Shown one piece after another: positions 56,549-64,000 of a stretch of 64,000 bases of DNA. Numbering within the stretch: position 1 is the first letter of the stretch; every line of letters begins with the position of its first letter. The position numbers and the translations under genes were made by a program. The notes beneath the pieces were generated by a model that saw nothing but the letters and a program-made list of their open reading frames with translations, did no database searches and was not told the DNA's origin. Location: the NCBI RefSeq assembly GCF_024506395.1, contig NZ_JANIBO010000002.1, forward strand, positions 434,001 to 498,000. Reading direction: 5' to 3'. The stretch is from Cetobacterium sp. NK01 (lineage in GTDB: Bacteria > Fusobacteriota > Fusobacteriia > Fusobacteriales > Fusobacteriaceae).

Positions 56549-56580
56549 GGAAAAATTACGAACTTCTTGTATACTTAAGC
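56549..56580 (+). promoter_or_regulatory. GGAA-N16-GTATACTTAA promoter-like element ahead of porin
   Basis: GGAA (56549-56552) and GTATACTTAAGC (56569-56580) repeat the arrangement ahead of the tyrosine permease at 52436-52467. Confidence 0.5.
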
Positions 56581-56622
56581 TGAAAATAGAGAAACTTCAT
56601 TAATTATAACGGGAGGTAAATT

Positions 56623-57654
56623 ATGAAAAAATTATTTTTAAAAACACTTATAGGATCATTACTTATTGCTGGAGCTGCTTATGCAGAGGAGTTTACTCCT
56701 AACGGTAATATAGGATTTACTCAAACTTTTTATGGAAATGCTGGAAAATATAAAACAGAATCTTCACATCCTGAAATTGTATTAAATTATAATTTTGCAA
56801 AAGATTGGAGTATTGGTTTACAGTGGGATAGAGTTTGGAATATGTATGATTATAATGGCGGAGAGAATCAACAAGATAATAACTATAGTTCACCACAAGC
56901 TACATTAACTTATAATCATGGGGTACTAGGTGATTCAAAGATAAAGTGGAAATCAGAAGTAACACTTCAAAACCAAGCATTTTTTACAGGAACAAATTTA
57001 ACATACGTATTTGCTAGAACTGAATTTGATTTTGTAGATTATATACCAAAAGGAGATTACGTTCAAGCAACTCAATTTGCAATATCGCCAATGTATATCT
57101 ATGGTTGGCAAACAAAGGGGCCATCAGGACATCAAAATGCTGGATTTTTAAGTTTGTTAACAAATTGGCAATTACCAGCTAATTTTACATTTACTTTTAA
57201 TGCATATGTATTTAAAGAGTGGTATAATGGAAGCTTTGAAATAGAAAATCAAACAACAGGAACTAAATATGATTCAGCAAATTATTTTATGGCTCTAGCA
57301 TGGTTAGGATATTCAAAAGAGTTATATAAATTCAATGAACAGACATCATTAGCATTTAATTTTACTGGAGGATTTGACCCATATATATCATCTAATAGAA
57401 GCGCAGCGTGGGATCCGTTCATAGTTGGAAATCAAATTTATGAGTGGTTAGGACCAGCAGTAGATAGTGGAAATAATAAAAATACATACGTATTATTTGC
57501 ATTACCTCAATTAGAAGTAACTTATAATTACACTGATGATCTATCATTCTCTGTTTTTGCACAGGTTAAATACTCTAACCAAGTTTGGGGAAGTACAGAG
57601 AAAGATTGGAAATTACAACCTCAAGGTGGAGTTAGCGTAACATACGATTTTTAA
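56623..57654 (+). CDS. Outer-membrane porin, FomA-like
   Basis: 343 residues with a signal peptide (about 1-21, ending AYA). The mature protein is a 14-16-strand barrel rich in Tyr/Trp and ends GGVSVTYDF with terminal Phe. The start GGGAGG fits. The size and the NGNIGF...W pattern recall the major fusobacterial porin FomA, but I cannot confirm orthology by eye. Function: general outer-membrane diffusion. Confidence 0.75.
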   Translation: MKKLFLKTLIGSLLIAGAAYAEEFTPNGNIGFTQTFYGNAGKYKTESSHPEIVLNYNFAKDWSIGLQWDRVWNMYDYNGGENQQDNNYSSPQATLTYNHGVLGDSKIKWKSEVTLQNQAFFTGTNLTYVFARTEFDFVDYIPKGDYVQATQFAISPMYIYGWQTKGPSGHQNAGFLSLLTNWQLPANFTFTFNAYVFKEWYNGSFEIENQTTGTKYDSANYFMALAWLGYSKELYKFNEQTSLAFNFTGGFDPYISSNRSAAWDPFIVGNQIYEWLGPAVDSGNNKNTYVLFALPQLEVTYNYTDDLSFSVFAQVKYSNQVWGSTEKDWKLQPQGGVSVTYDF

Positions 57655-57660
57655 TAGATA

Positions 57661-57689
57661 AAGAGCTATCAAAAGATAGCTCTTTTTTT
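57661..57689 (+). terminator. Terminator after porin
   Basis: AAGAGCTATC / GATAGCTCTT with an AAAA loop and T-run. Confidence 0.92.
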
Positions 57690-57733
57690 AAATTTAAGAT
57701 ATAATAAAAAATATAAAATTGGGGAGGTTTTTT

Positions 57734-58693
57734 ATGAAAAAAATTGGTATTTTTATTGTATTTCTATTAGCATCAGTAACTATTTTATCTGCACCAATAA
57801 AAGTTGGTTTGATTTTAGCTATGGGTGGATTAGGGGACAAGTCTTTTAATGACTCAGCCTATGCTGGTTTACTAAAAGCACAAAAAGATTTTAATATTGA
57901 AGTAAAATACGTAGAACCTAATACATGGATGGAAGATGCATATTTTTTAGAGGAATATTCTCAAAATGGATTTGATTTAATCATAGCGACATCTTATACA
58001 GCACAAGATGCTATGGAAGATATTAGTTCTAAGTTTCCAAATACAAAATATGCAATTGTAGATACAAAAGCGAAAGAAGGAGAAAATATAGCTTCGTTAG
58101 TTTTCGATGAAAGTGAAGGTTCATTTTTAGTTGGAGCAATAGCAGCAAAAATGAGTAAGACAGGAAAAGTTGGATTTATAGGAGCATTGGATATACCTTT
58201 AATAAATAGATTTAAGTCTGGTTATGAACAAGGAGCTAAATATGTAAATCCTGAGATTTCGGTAATAACAACATATGTTGGTGGAGATGCCCCGTTTAGT
58301 GATCCTTTAAAAGGGAAAGAACATGCGTATTCTTTAGCAAATCAAGGAGTTGATATAATATATCATGCTTCAGGTAATACAGGAATAGGTATTTTAGAAG
58401 GAGTTAAAGAAAAAGGAATTTATGGTATTGGTGTAGATTGTGATCAAGATGATATAGTGAAAGGACAAATTTTAACATCAATGTTAAAAAATGTAAATAA
58501 TGCTATCTATAAAGTAATTGAAGACACTGTTAATGGGGAATTTAAAGGACAAGTATATAATTTTGGTTTAAAAGAAAATGGAGTAGGAACTACAGATTTT
58601 AAATATACAAAAGAAATTATAGGAAGTGACAATATAAAATTTATTGAAAAATTAAAAGAGGATATAGTTTTAGGAAAAATTAAGGTGAATTAG
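57734..58693 (+). CDS. BMP-family (PnrA/Med-like) ABC transporter substrate-binding protein
   Basis: 319 residues from 57734; the in-frame TTG at 57719 precedes the GGGGAGG ribosome site. Signal peptide ends LSA (about 1-19), without lipobox, so periplasmic. Family signatures: VGLILAMGGLGDKSFNDSAY at the mature N-terminus, KFPNTKYAIVD and VDIIYHASGNTGIG. Members bind purine nucleosides. The permease and ATPase genes are not adjacent, so it would work with components elsewhere. It overlaps closely with the next gene (2 bases apart). Confidence 0.9.
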   Translation: MKKIGIFIVFLLASVTILSAPIKVGLILAMGGLGDKSFNDSAYAGLLKAQKDFNIEVKYVEPNTWMEDAYFLEEYSQNGFDLIIATSYTAQDAMEDISSKFPNTKYAIVDTKAKEGENIASLVFDESEGSFLVGAIAAKMSKTGKVGFIGALDIPLINRFKSGYEQGAKYVNPEISVITTYVGGDAPFSDPLKGKEHAYSLANQGVDIIYHASGNTGIGILEGVKEKGIYGIGVDCDQDDIVKGQILTSMLKNVNNAIYKVIEDTVNGEFKGQVYNFGLKENGVGTTDFKYTKEIIGSDNIKFIEKLKEDIVLGKIKVN

Positions 58694-58695
58694 AA

Positions 58696-59289
58696 ATGAA
58701 GATATTGGTAATAGCAACTCATCCAAATATAAAAGAGTCAAAGGTTAATAAAATCTGGATAGAAGCTTTAAAAAAAGAAAATAATATAACAATTAGATTT
58801 TTAGATGAAATTTATAAAGAGAATAAAATGATAGATATTGAGCAAGAGAAAAAATTTTTAGAAAAAGCAGAGAGAGTAGTTTTTCAATTTCCTTTTTACT
58901 GGTATAATATGCCAGCTTTAATGAGAGAGTATTTTGATAAAGTTTTTGAATACGGATGGGCATATGGTCCTAATGGTGACGCATTAAAAGAAAAAGAATT
59001 TTTAGTAGCACTTTCAATAGGAGCTCCAGAATATTCATATATGGGAGGAAGTTATAATAATTTCACTATAACAGAGCTATTGCGACCATTAGAAGCTACA
59101 GCAAATGCTTTACAAATGGTATATTTACCATATTTTGCTCTTTTTAACACTCCTAGGTTATCAGATGATGAGGTTGAATCTTCAGCAAATAGATATATTA
59201 AACACATAAACAATATAGATATAAATCATAGAAAATATTTAGAGCGTTTAAAAAAAGAGAATAAAGAGAGTAGTTTTATAGATTTATAA
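58696..59289 (+). CDS. Flavodoxin-fold NAD(P)H oxidoreductase (KefF/MdaB-like)
   Basis: 197 residues. ATHPNIKESKVN binds flavin phosphate; FQFPFYWYNMPALMREYFDKVF is the Flavodoxin_2 signature. A cytoplasmic FMN quinone or azo reductase is expected. It sits immediately after the BMP protein, so they are co-expressed; no obvious functional link is known. Confidence 0.9.
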   Translation: MKILVIATHPNIKESKVNKIWIEALKKENNITIRFLDEIYKENKMIDIEQEKKFLEKAERVVFQFPFYWYNMPALMREYFDKVFEYGWAYGPNGDALKEKEFLVALSIGAPEYSYMGGSYNNFTITELLRPLEATANALQMVYLPYFALFNTPRLSDDEVESSANRYIKHINNIDINHRKYLERLKKENKESSFIDL

Positions 59290-59290
59290 A

Positions 59291-59316
59291 AAAAGGTCAC
59301 TATAATGTGACCTTTT
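59291..59316. terminator. Bidirectional terminator after oxidoreductase
   Basis: AAAAGGTCAC / GTGACCTTTT with a 6-base loop lies between convergent genes. Confidence 0.88.
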
Positions 59317-59336
59317 TCTATGATCTATTTCTTTCT

Positions 59337-59504
59337 CTAATAACTTTGTTTGTCTAAAACAGGAGCTACAATAACTTCTTTTCCTACTACAACAGGTTCT
59401 GCAACAATAACTTCTTCAACAACAGGTTCTTCTTTAGGTTGAGAACTAGAACATCCAATAAAGAATAAACTAAAGAAAATGCTTGCTAAAACAACTTTTT
59501 TCAT
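59337..59504 (-). CDS. Small lipoprotein, 55 residues
   Basis: ATG at 59504 with an AAAGGAGGTTG ribosome site; stop at 59337-59339. The N-terminus MKKVVLASIFFSLFFIGC carries a lipobox with lipidated Cys18 and Ser-rich +2/+3. The mature part is short, acidic and repeat-like (PKEEPVVEEVIVAEPVVVG), ending DKQSY. Too short for standard long-ORF calling. Resembles small surface lipoproteins of unknown role. Confidence 0.82.
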   Translation of the reverse strand: MKKVVLASIFFSLFFIGCSSSQPKEEPVVEEVIVAEPVVVGKEVIVAPVLDKQSY

Positions 59505-59581
59505 AACCTTCAACCTCCTTTAATATTTTGAATTATCATAATATACTCTAAAAAATAGAAAAATCTTTTTTTATAGAAAAA

Positions 59582-60637
59582 TTAATAGAGTTTTTCAAAA
59601 GTAAGTTGTCGATTAGAATGGTTTTCTAAATTGGAAAAGGAAACTCCAAGAAGTTTTATATTATTATTTAAATTTAAAGTAACTAAAATTTCATCTAACA
59701 TTCCTTTTAAAATATCTTTATCATCACTTGGGATAAATCTAGTTTTTGAACGAGTTAAAGTTTCTCTATTTTTAAAACGAACTTTCAAAGAAATAGTCTT
59801 AGCTAATAATTTTTTACTTTTTAGACGATTATAAGACCAATTAAAAAGGTCTTCAATTTCCCTATTTATCTCTTCCTCAGAATCAAGTGGAATTCTGAAA
59901 GTGTTTTCATTACCAATAGAGTGTATGGCTCTATTAAAATCGACTTCTCTATGATCAATTCCACGACTGTAAGTATAGAGTAATCCTCCACGAGAAGTAC
60001 CATATTTTGCTGTAAGTTCTTTTAATGAAAAGGGATAGATATCTTTAACATAATTAATATTATTTTTATTTAAAAGCTTTTCAAATTGTTTTCCAACACC
60101 GGGAAGTTTTCTAATATTTTTTTCTTTTATAAATTCAATAAATTCGCTTTCATTATTAAATATATGTTGTCCACCAGGTTTATTTATATCAGAGGCAATT
60201 TTAGCTGTAAGCTTGTTAGGTCCAATTCCTACAGAACAAGTAAGTCCTGTAATTTCATAAATTCTTTTTCTAAAAATTTTGGCAAAAATCTCTTTTGATG
60301 GAAATTTAGAAATGATATCGGTTATATCCACAAAACCTTCGTCAAGAGCGATAAACTCTACCTTATGAGTTATTTTTAAAACAAGCTTTTGAATAATTTT
60401 AGATTCATAAGAATATTTTTCTTTATTTACAGGGAGGACAATGAGCTTAGGACATAATCTTTTAGCATCTAAGGTGTTCATAGCAGAGTGGATACCAAAC
60501 TTACGAGCGGGATAACTAGCAGTTGTAACAACTCCACCAGCAACAACAATGGGTTTGTCTTTATACTTAGGATTATCTCTAATCTCAATTGATGCATAAA
60601 AAGCGTCCATATCGTAGTGCATTATTAATTTTCTCAT
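59582..60637 (-). CDS. dinB: DNA polymerase IV
   Basis: 351 residues, normal Y-family size. Metal-site motifs MHYDMDAFYASIE (1-17 region) and ALDEGFVDIT are present, with the helix-hairpin-helix region KLPGVGKQFEKLL near 175 and a little-finger domain after 240. Error-prone translesion polymerase. Monocistronic; a GGAGG precedes the ATG. Confidence 0.95.
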   Translation of the reverse strand: MRKLIMHYDMDAFYASIEIRDNPKYKDKPIVVAGGVVTTASYPARKFGIHSAMNTLDAKRLCPKLIVLPVNKEKYSYESKIIQKLVLKITHKVEFIALDEGFVDITDIISKFPSKEIFAKIFRKRIYEITGLTCSVGIGPNKLTAKIASDINKPGGQHIFNNESEFIEFIKEKNIRKLPGVGKQFEKLLNKNNINYVKDIYPFSLKELTAKYGTSRGGLLYTYSRGIDHREVDFNRAIHSIGNENTFRIPLDSEEEINREIEDLFNWSYNRLKSKKLLAKTISLKVRFKNRETLTRSKTRFIPSDDKDILKGMLDEILVTLNLNNNIKLLGVSFSNLENHSNRQLTFEKLY

Positions 60638-60669
60638 ATTTCCTCCTTATGATTTTATTTAGGTTTATA

Positions 60670-60694
60670 GAAACCCTCATAAAATAAGGGTTTC
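60670..60694 (-). terminator. Hairpin between Fic gene and dinB
   Basis: GAAACCCT / AGGGTTTC with a 9-base loop. The plus side has a TTAATTTT run; probable terminator of the Fic transcript or a protective hairpin. Confidence 0.55.
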
Positions 60695-60704
60695 TTAATT
60701 TTGA

Positions 60705-60835
60705 TTATTTTATAAATTCACTATTCAACTCTTTTAATAGTTTTTGAAATATAGGTTTAAAAGTTGCACAGGCTAACTTTATTAAATAGAAGTGGACTTT
60801 TTCTCCTTGATTTTTAGTAAAAAAAGAGAGGATTA
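60705..60835 (-). pseudogene. Possible gene-end relic downstream of Fic
   Basis: An open frame of about 40 codons directly after the Fic stop (minus strand) reads ...GEKVHFYLIKLACATFKPIFQKLLKEL and ends at 60705. It has no start of its own and no ribosome site; the amino-acid composition looks protein-like. Could be chance. Confidence 0.3.
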
Positions 60836-62071
60836 TTAATCTAGTATTTCTTTAATTTTGTCACTAACAGTTCTTATGAATGGTTTTTTTGACACAAGTC
60901 CAATTAGTTCTAAATTTTCTAAGTTATCCAAATGTTTTCTTAAAGTTTGGATACTTTTTATATCACTTACATGATTTAATAATTCTTTATCTGTTAATGG
61001 ATTCTCTTTGGCGAAAATATAATTTTGAATATATATAAATAATATTTTAGATTCAATTTCTGAAAGATTATATGAAATTTTTATTCCTTTAATATAATCT
61101 TTTGCATAGTTAAGTTTTAAAATTTTATTCTCTAACATTTGAATAATGTTATTCTGTCCTTTTATAATGAATTTTAGCATTCCAATAACAAAGAAAGTTA
61201 CTTCTCCATAATTTCTTACTTTTGAAGCATTTAGAAATAAATCGGCATACTCTTTTTTATCTTCAAAGATAGCGTAAGAAAGAGATAATCCTGTATAAAT
61301 ATCAACTTTTCTAGCTAGATACATAGAAAAAAGAAATCTACCAAATCTACCGTTACCATCATAAAATGGATGAATATATTCAAAGTAATAATGTACAATT
61401 GAAGCTTTTATTAAAGATGGAATATCTTTTTTATTCATAAAATTAATTAAATCGTTAATATGTTCTATGATAACTTCTTCCGAAGGATCACCGCTATGTA
61501 TTATATTATTACTTCCATTTGAAATATTTATTCTTTCTTTTCTAAATAAGTTGCCATCCAATTGATTTTCTGGATTTTTCAAGATATCCTCTGAGAATAA
61601 GTCATTATATAAACCTCTTATTTCTTCTGGAGAGTTGATATTGTCTAAAGTATTTGAAATAATTTGTCTATACTTATTGACAATTCCAGAGTAACGAGTA
61701 GCTTTTTTGGGATTCATACTTTCATAAATTTCTTTTTTAGTTGAATGTACTCCTTCGATTCCATTAGTTTTAGTAATCTCATTTGTCATAATATCATTAA
61801 GACAAGCAATTCTAGCAGCGGGAGGTAACTCCAAATTCAGCTCCATAATTTTTTTACTATTTAGGAATATCTTTTCTTGAAGAAGGTTTATTTCATTTAT
61901 AGGCAAATAGAATAAAGAATATTGTTCTGCTAAAACTCTTTCTCCTCTTAATATAGGATAAATTTTTAACTCAGTATTATAAGTACAATAACTACTACTT
62001 CTTTTTTGATATTCTTCAACTACATTTTTCCCTTTAAAATGTAATTTTTCTAAACTTTCATATTCAATCAT
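60836..62071 (-). CDS. Fic family protein (canonical, self-inhibited)
   Basis: 411 residues. N-terminal region with inhibitory helix motif TNGIEG (102-107), matching (S/T)xxxE(G/N) with Glu106. The catalytic motif HPFYDGNGRFGR (234-245) is complete, so AMPylation (adenylylation) of a target hydroxyl is expected. C-terminal winged-helix-like region (about 340-400; LTDKELLNHVSDIKSIQTLRKHL). Cytoplasmic. The GGAGG ribosome site is good. Targets unknown; no antitoxin gene adjacent. Confidence 0.92.
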   Translation of the reverse strand: MIEYESLEKLHFKGKNVVEEYQKRSSSYCTYNTELKIYPILRGERVLAEQYSLFYLPINEINLLQEKIFLNSKKIMELNLELPPAARIACLNDIMTNEITKTNGIEGVHSTKKEIYESMNPKKATRYSGIVNKYRQIISNTLDNINSPEEIRGLYNDLFSEDILKNPENQLDGNLFRKERINISNGSNNIIHSGDPSEEVIIEHINDLINFMNKKDIPSLIKASIVHYYFEYIHPFYDGNGRFGRFLFSMYLARKVDIYTGLSLSYAIFEDKKEYADLFLNASKVRNYGEVTFFVIGMLKFIIKGQNNIIQMLENKILKLNYAKDYIKGIKISYNLSEIESKILFIYIQNYIFAKENPLTDKELLNHVSDIKSIQTLRKHLDNLENLELIGLVSKKPFIRTVSDKIKEILD

Positions 62072-62209
62072 TTTATAAAAACCTCCTATATTATATTTAT
62101 TTTTTATAATAACATATTTTAAAATATAAAAAAAGATAAAATTGATATTTAAAATAATGTTTTATAAAAATATTATATAAAATATAAATATTTTTATTTA
62201 TTCTTAGTA

Positions 62210-62356
62210 TTATTTATAATATTTTTTTATGTTTTCACTTTTAAGCTCTTCTTTTGTGAGATTATCAAAGTCTATACCAGATTCTTTTCTTTATTATCAT
62301 TGTCAATATGCTTTGTAATCACTAAATGTAACTAATAAATATAAATGATCTGAAGA
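62210..62356 (-). pseudogene. Frameshifted gene relic
   Basis: On the minus strand, a protein-like frame (SDHLYLLVTFSDYKAY) hits a stop, continues in another frame (HIDNDNKEKNLV) and then a third (ESGIDFDNLTKEELKSENI), ending at 62210-62212. No open start. This looks like the 3' end of a decayed gene; the family is not recognised. Confidence 0.5.
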
Positions 62357-62384
62357 TTATTTTTTAGTTTGAGAGTCATGTTTT

Positions 62385-62597
62385 TTGCCAGTAGGTTTGT
62401 ATCCTGTATCTAGAGAAAACTCTGAAATTGAAAAATTAGAACTAGCAGAAACATCTTTAAAACTAACTTTTGGAATAAGAAAGATCATTATAACTGATGA
62501 AGAGTTAGAAAGGTTAGAAGCTAAGTATAAAGAGTATATAAATGAAATGGGAGTTGACTTTGGTTTTGTATCATATCTTTTAGGAGCTGATGTATAA
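62385..62597 (+). pseudogene. Small hypothetical ORF in decayed region
   Basis: 70 codons from a TTG. No ribosome site and no strong promoter are seen. Mostly charged helix (ITDEELERLEAKYKEYINEM), ending GVDFGFVSYLLGADV. Possibly a C-terminal fragment of a larger gene; the next relic starts 1 base after its stop, an operon-like junction. Confidence 0.4.
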
Positions 62598-62598
62598 A

Positions 62599-62835
62599 AT
62601 GGAATTTATAAGAGAAATTGAGTTAGAAAATTTTACTTTTGTTGAGTGTATGTATCTAAGTTATCAAAGTTAGGTTATAAACTACTTCCATATGAATCAC
62701 ATTTTAAATTTAAAGGCCAAGAAGCTATAGATATTAGAGAAGAGGAAGAGAATGAAGCCAAGACATATAGCCGAGAAGTTGGGTTTAAAATCACAGACAG
62801 TTAGAAATCAAATAAACAATATAAAGAATAAAATA
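62599..62835 (+). pseudogene. Frameshifted HTH-like gene relic
   Basis: Begins MEFIREIELENFTFVE and stops. Two other frames carry on (LSKLGYKLLPYESHFKFKG and, from 62752, MKPRHIAEKLGLKSQTVRNQ), the last resembling a LuxR/sigma-4 or phage regulator helix-turn-helix. A terminator hairpin follows at 62837-62871. At least two frameshifts, so not functional. Confidence 0.5.
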
Positions 62836-62836
62836 A

Positions 62837-62871
62837 AAAAGCCACCTATATTTAATAATAAGATGGCTTTT
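62837..62871 (+). terminator. Terminator-like hairpin after relic operon
   Basis: AAAAGCCA / TGGCTTTT stem with a long loop and a following T-rich run. Confidence 0.7.
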
Positions 62872-62904
62872 ATTATATTCATAACACAAAATATAAAGGT
62901 ATAA

Positions 62905-63092
62905 GATACTAAGCTCCAGGTTACCAGCCCTTCACTGCTTCATATCCCTTCTATACACTAAGAATACAATATTTTAATCAATAAAGTAAAGAAATTTAAA
63001 AAAATATACTATAAAAAATTAAAGAAAAGAGTCTTCAGGATAGTAATTTTGGAAAATTTTTATTTAAAAAATAACAAAATACAAAAAATAAT
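62905..63092. other. Non-coding remnant
   Basis: No gene seen. It includes a relatively GC-rich block of about 50 bases (62910-62960) of unknown origin; on the minus strand it reads KGYEAVKGW then stop, perhaps a gene-end relic. Confidence 0.35.
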
Positions 63093-63120
63093 AAGAACCT
63101 CTGGGGGGATAGAGGTTCTT
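63093..63120 (-). terminator. Terminator-like hairpin with G/C-run loop
   Basis: Perfect 10-bp stem AAGAACCTCT / AGAGGTTCTT around an 8-base loop with a G6 run (plus strand). The minus strand is followed by TTATTATTTTTT. A second G7 run (CTGGGGGGGAT, 63123-63133) repeats the loop. Probably the terminator of the Fic gene at 63235. Confidence 0.65.
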
Positions 63121-63234
63121 ATCTGGGGGGGATTAAATTATTTATTACTTTTAACACTTATTATAATATTTAGACCACAGGTTTTATAAAAAAGTTTTAA
63201 GATTTATAAAAATATTTTTAAAATAATATTCTTT

Positions 63235-63912
63235 TTATTTTGTAAAATTTAAATATCCATTTAAACTTTCAATTATACGATTATAAAAGAAATCATAGGC
63301 TTCTTCATAATCTCCATAGTAGCTTTTATCAAGAGCTTGATAGTATTCTAATATGTCAGTAGCTAAAACAGTTATAGGAGGATATCTAAGTTTTAGAAGT
63401 TCTAAATTAGTTAGTAATCTTGAAGTTCTACCGTTCTCATCAATGAAAGAGTGGATATTAATAAATTTACAAATAAATTCAATAATTCTGTTAATAGTAA
63501 CAGGTTCAGAAGTATACCAAGATAATAAAGTATGAATTTCTTGAGAAGTATCAATAGTTCTGTATTTACCTTTGTTAGTTCTATCAAGCCCATCTAAAAG
63601 TATGGCATGAACAGTTTTTATATTTTCTTCAGATAAAATTTCATTTGTTAAAGTTTCAATATAAATTAAAGCATTATAGTAGTTTCTAATTTCTAAATGA
63701 TCTTTTAAAGATTTTTTACCTACAGCTAAATTAGTTTCAATAACAAATCTAGTTTCCATTTCGGTAAGAGTATTTCCTTTGATAGCATTTGAGTTGTATG
63801 TGTTTTTAATTATATAATTTTCTTTTATTCTTTTTATTTCACCTTGATTAGGAGATTTCCTATGATTTAGTTCACGTTTTAATTCATAAATTTTCACTAA
63901 TTTATTATTCAT
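63235..63912 (-). CDS. Fic family protein with altered inhibitory and catalytic motifs
   Basis: 225 residues. Fic core with motif HSFIDENGRTSR (154-165): His154, Asp158, Asn160 and Arg162/165 are kept but the Gly after Asp is Glu159 and the second Gly is Ser164. The N-terminal inhibitory helix reads SNAIKGN (41-47), where the Glu that normally blocks ATP is Lys45. Intact frame and ribosome site GAGG. Either a deregulated AMPylase or one with different chemistry. Start at 63912; only 88 bases of window remain upstream. Confidence 0.88.
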   Translation of the reverse strand: MNNKLVKIYELKRELNHRKSPNQGEIKRIKENYIIKNTYNSNAIKGNTLTEMETRFVIETNLAVGKKSLKDHLEIRNYYNALIYIETLTNEILSEENIKTVHAILLDGLDRTNKGKYRTIDTSQEIHTLLSWYTSEPVTINRIIEFICKFINIHSFIDENGRTSRLLTNLELLKLRYPPITVLATDILEYYQALDKSYYGDYEEAYDFFYNRIIESLNGYLNFTK

Positions 63913-64000
63913 GAAAATACCTCACTTTTAATGGTTATAGTAGTATTATTTTATTTATATAAATACAATCTTAGAAGTATAATTAGATTAAAATAAAAAA

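Noticed and set aside
62910-62960. 5S rRNA or tRNA fragment
   Set aside because: GC-rich for the genome but no cloverleaf or 5S secondary structure could be drawn.

Overview
The window is AT-rich (roughly 30% G+C by eye) and comes from a Gram-negative anaerobe. It carries outer-membrane barrels with a terminal Phe, lipoproteins, energy-coupling-factor (ECF) vitamin transport and Na+-coupled amino-acid carriers. Protein style and gene mix point to Fusobacteriota, most likely Cetobacterium or a close relative; this is recognition from memory, not a database match. There is no rRNA and no CRISPR array. Two tRNA clusters (Gly-Arg-Thr and Pro-Trp-Met) have strong promoters and terminators.

Layout. 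1-7.5 kb: a truncated Na+/alanine symporter, a secreted FMN-binding protein, an outer-membrane protein with a Gly/Ser-rich insert, a two-component system, a Wzz/EpsG-like polysaccharide pair and a KdgM-like barrel behind a quadruple TGACATA promoter. 7.5-11.4 kb: a zinc-peptidase/ECF transporter operon. 11.5-18.2 kb: beta-galactosidase, an ABC-F protein, three tRNAs and glutamate decarboxylase. 18.2-34 kb: housekeeping and transport genes, including a tldD-pmbA-mobAB operon, MscS, a Met-rich DUF4396 membrane protein, nucleoside hydrolase, GltS, and a C26 hydrolase with an APC permease.

34.4-50.8 kb is the most unusual part: two divergent operons sharing one promoter region. Leftward are two modular GH18 chitinases and a patatin-like lipase. 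Rightward are a small coiled-coil protein, a third GH18 chitinase, a degenerate M60-type protein without HExxH, and an 1844-residue M60 metallopeptidase with serial F5/8C domains. None of these seven proteins has a recognisable signal peptide. The three chitinases begin with a related helical N-terminal domain that looks like a docking or export module. The locus looks built to attack chitin and glycoprotein (peritrophic matrix, crustacean cuticle or mucus) by a non-classical export or assembly route.

50.8-60.7 kb: MarC, a XRE-cupin regulator facing a small Fe-S protein, a tyrosine-decarboxylase/permease pair, a lipoprotein, a FomA-like porin, a BMP-family binding protein, a flavodoxin-fold oxidoreductase, a 55-residue lipoprotein missed by long-ORF searches, and DNA polymerase IV. 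60.7-64 kb: two Fic proteins flank about 1.1 kb of decayed gene fragments, probably an eroded mobile or accessory island. One Fic protein is canonical; the other has changes in both the inhibitory and the catalytic motif.

Acting together, these genes suggest a gut or aquatic-host-associated fermenter. It scavenges amino acids, nucleosides and vitamins, makes GABA and tyramine (acid-consuming decarboxylations), hydrolyses beta-galactosides and deploys a chitin/mucin-degrading set.
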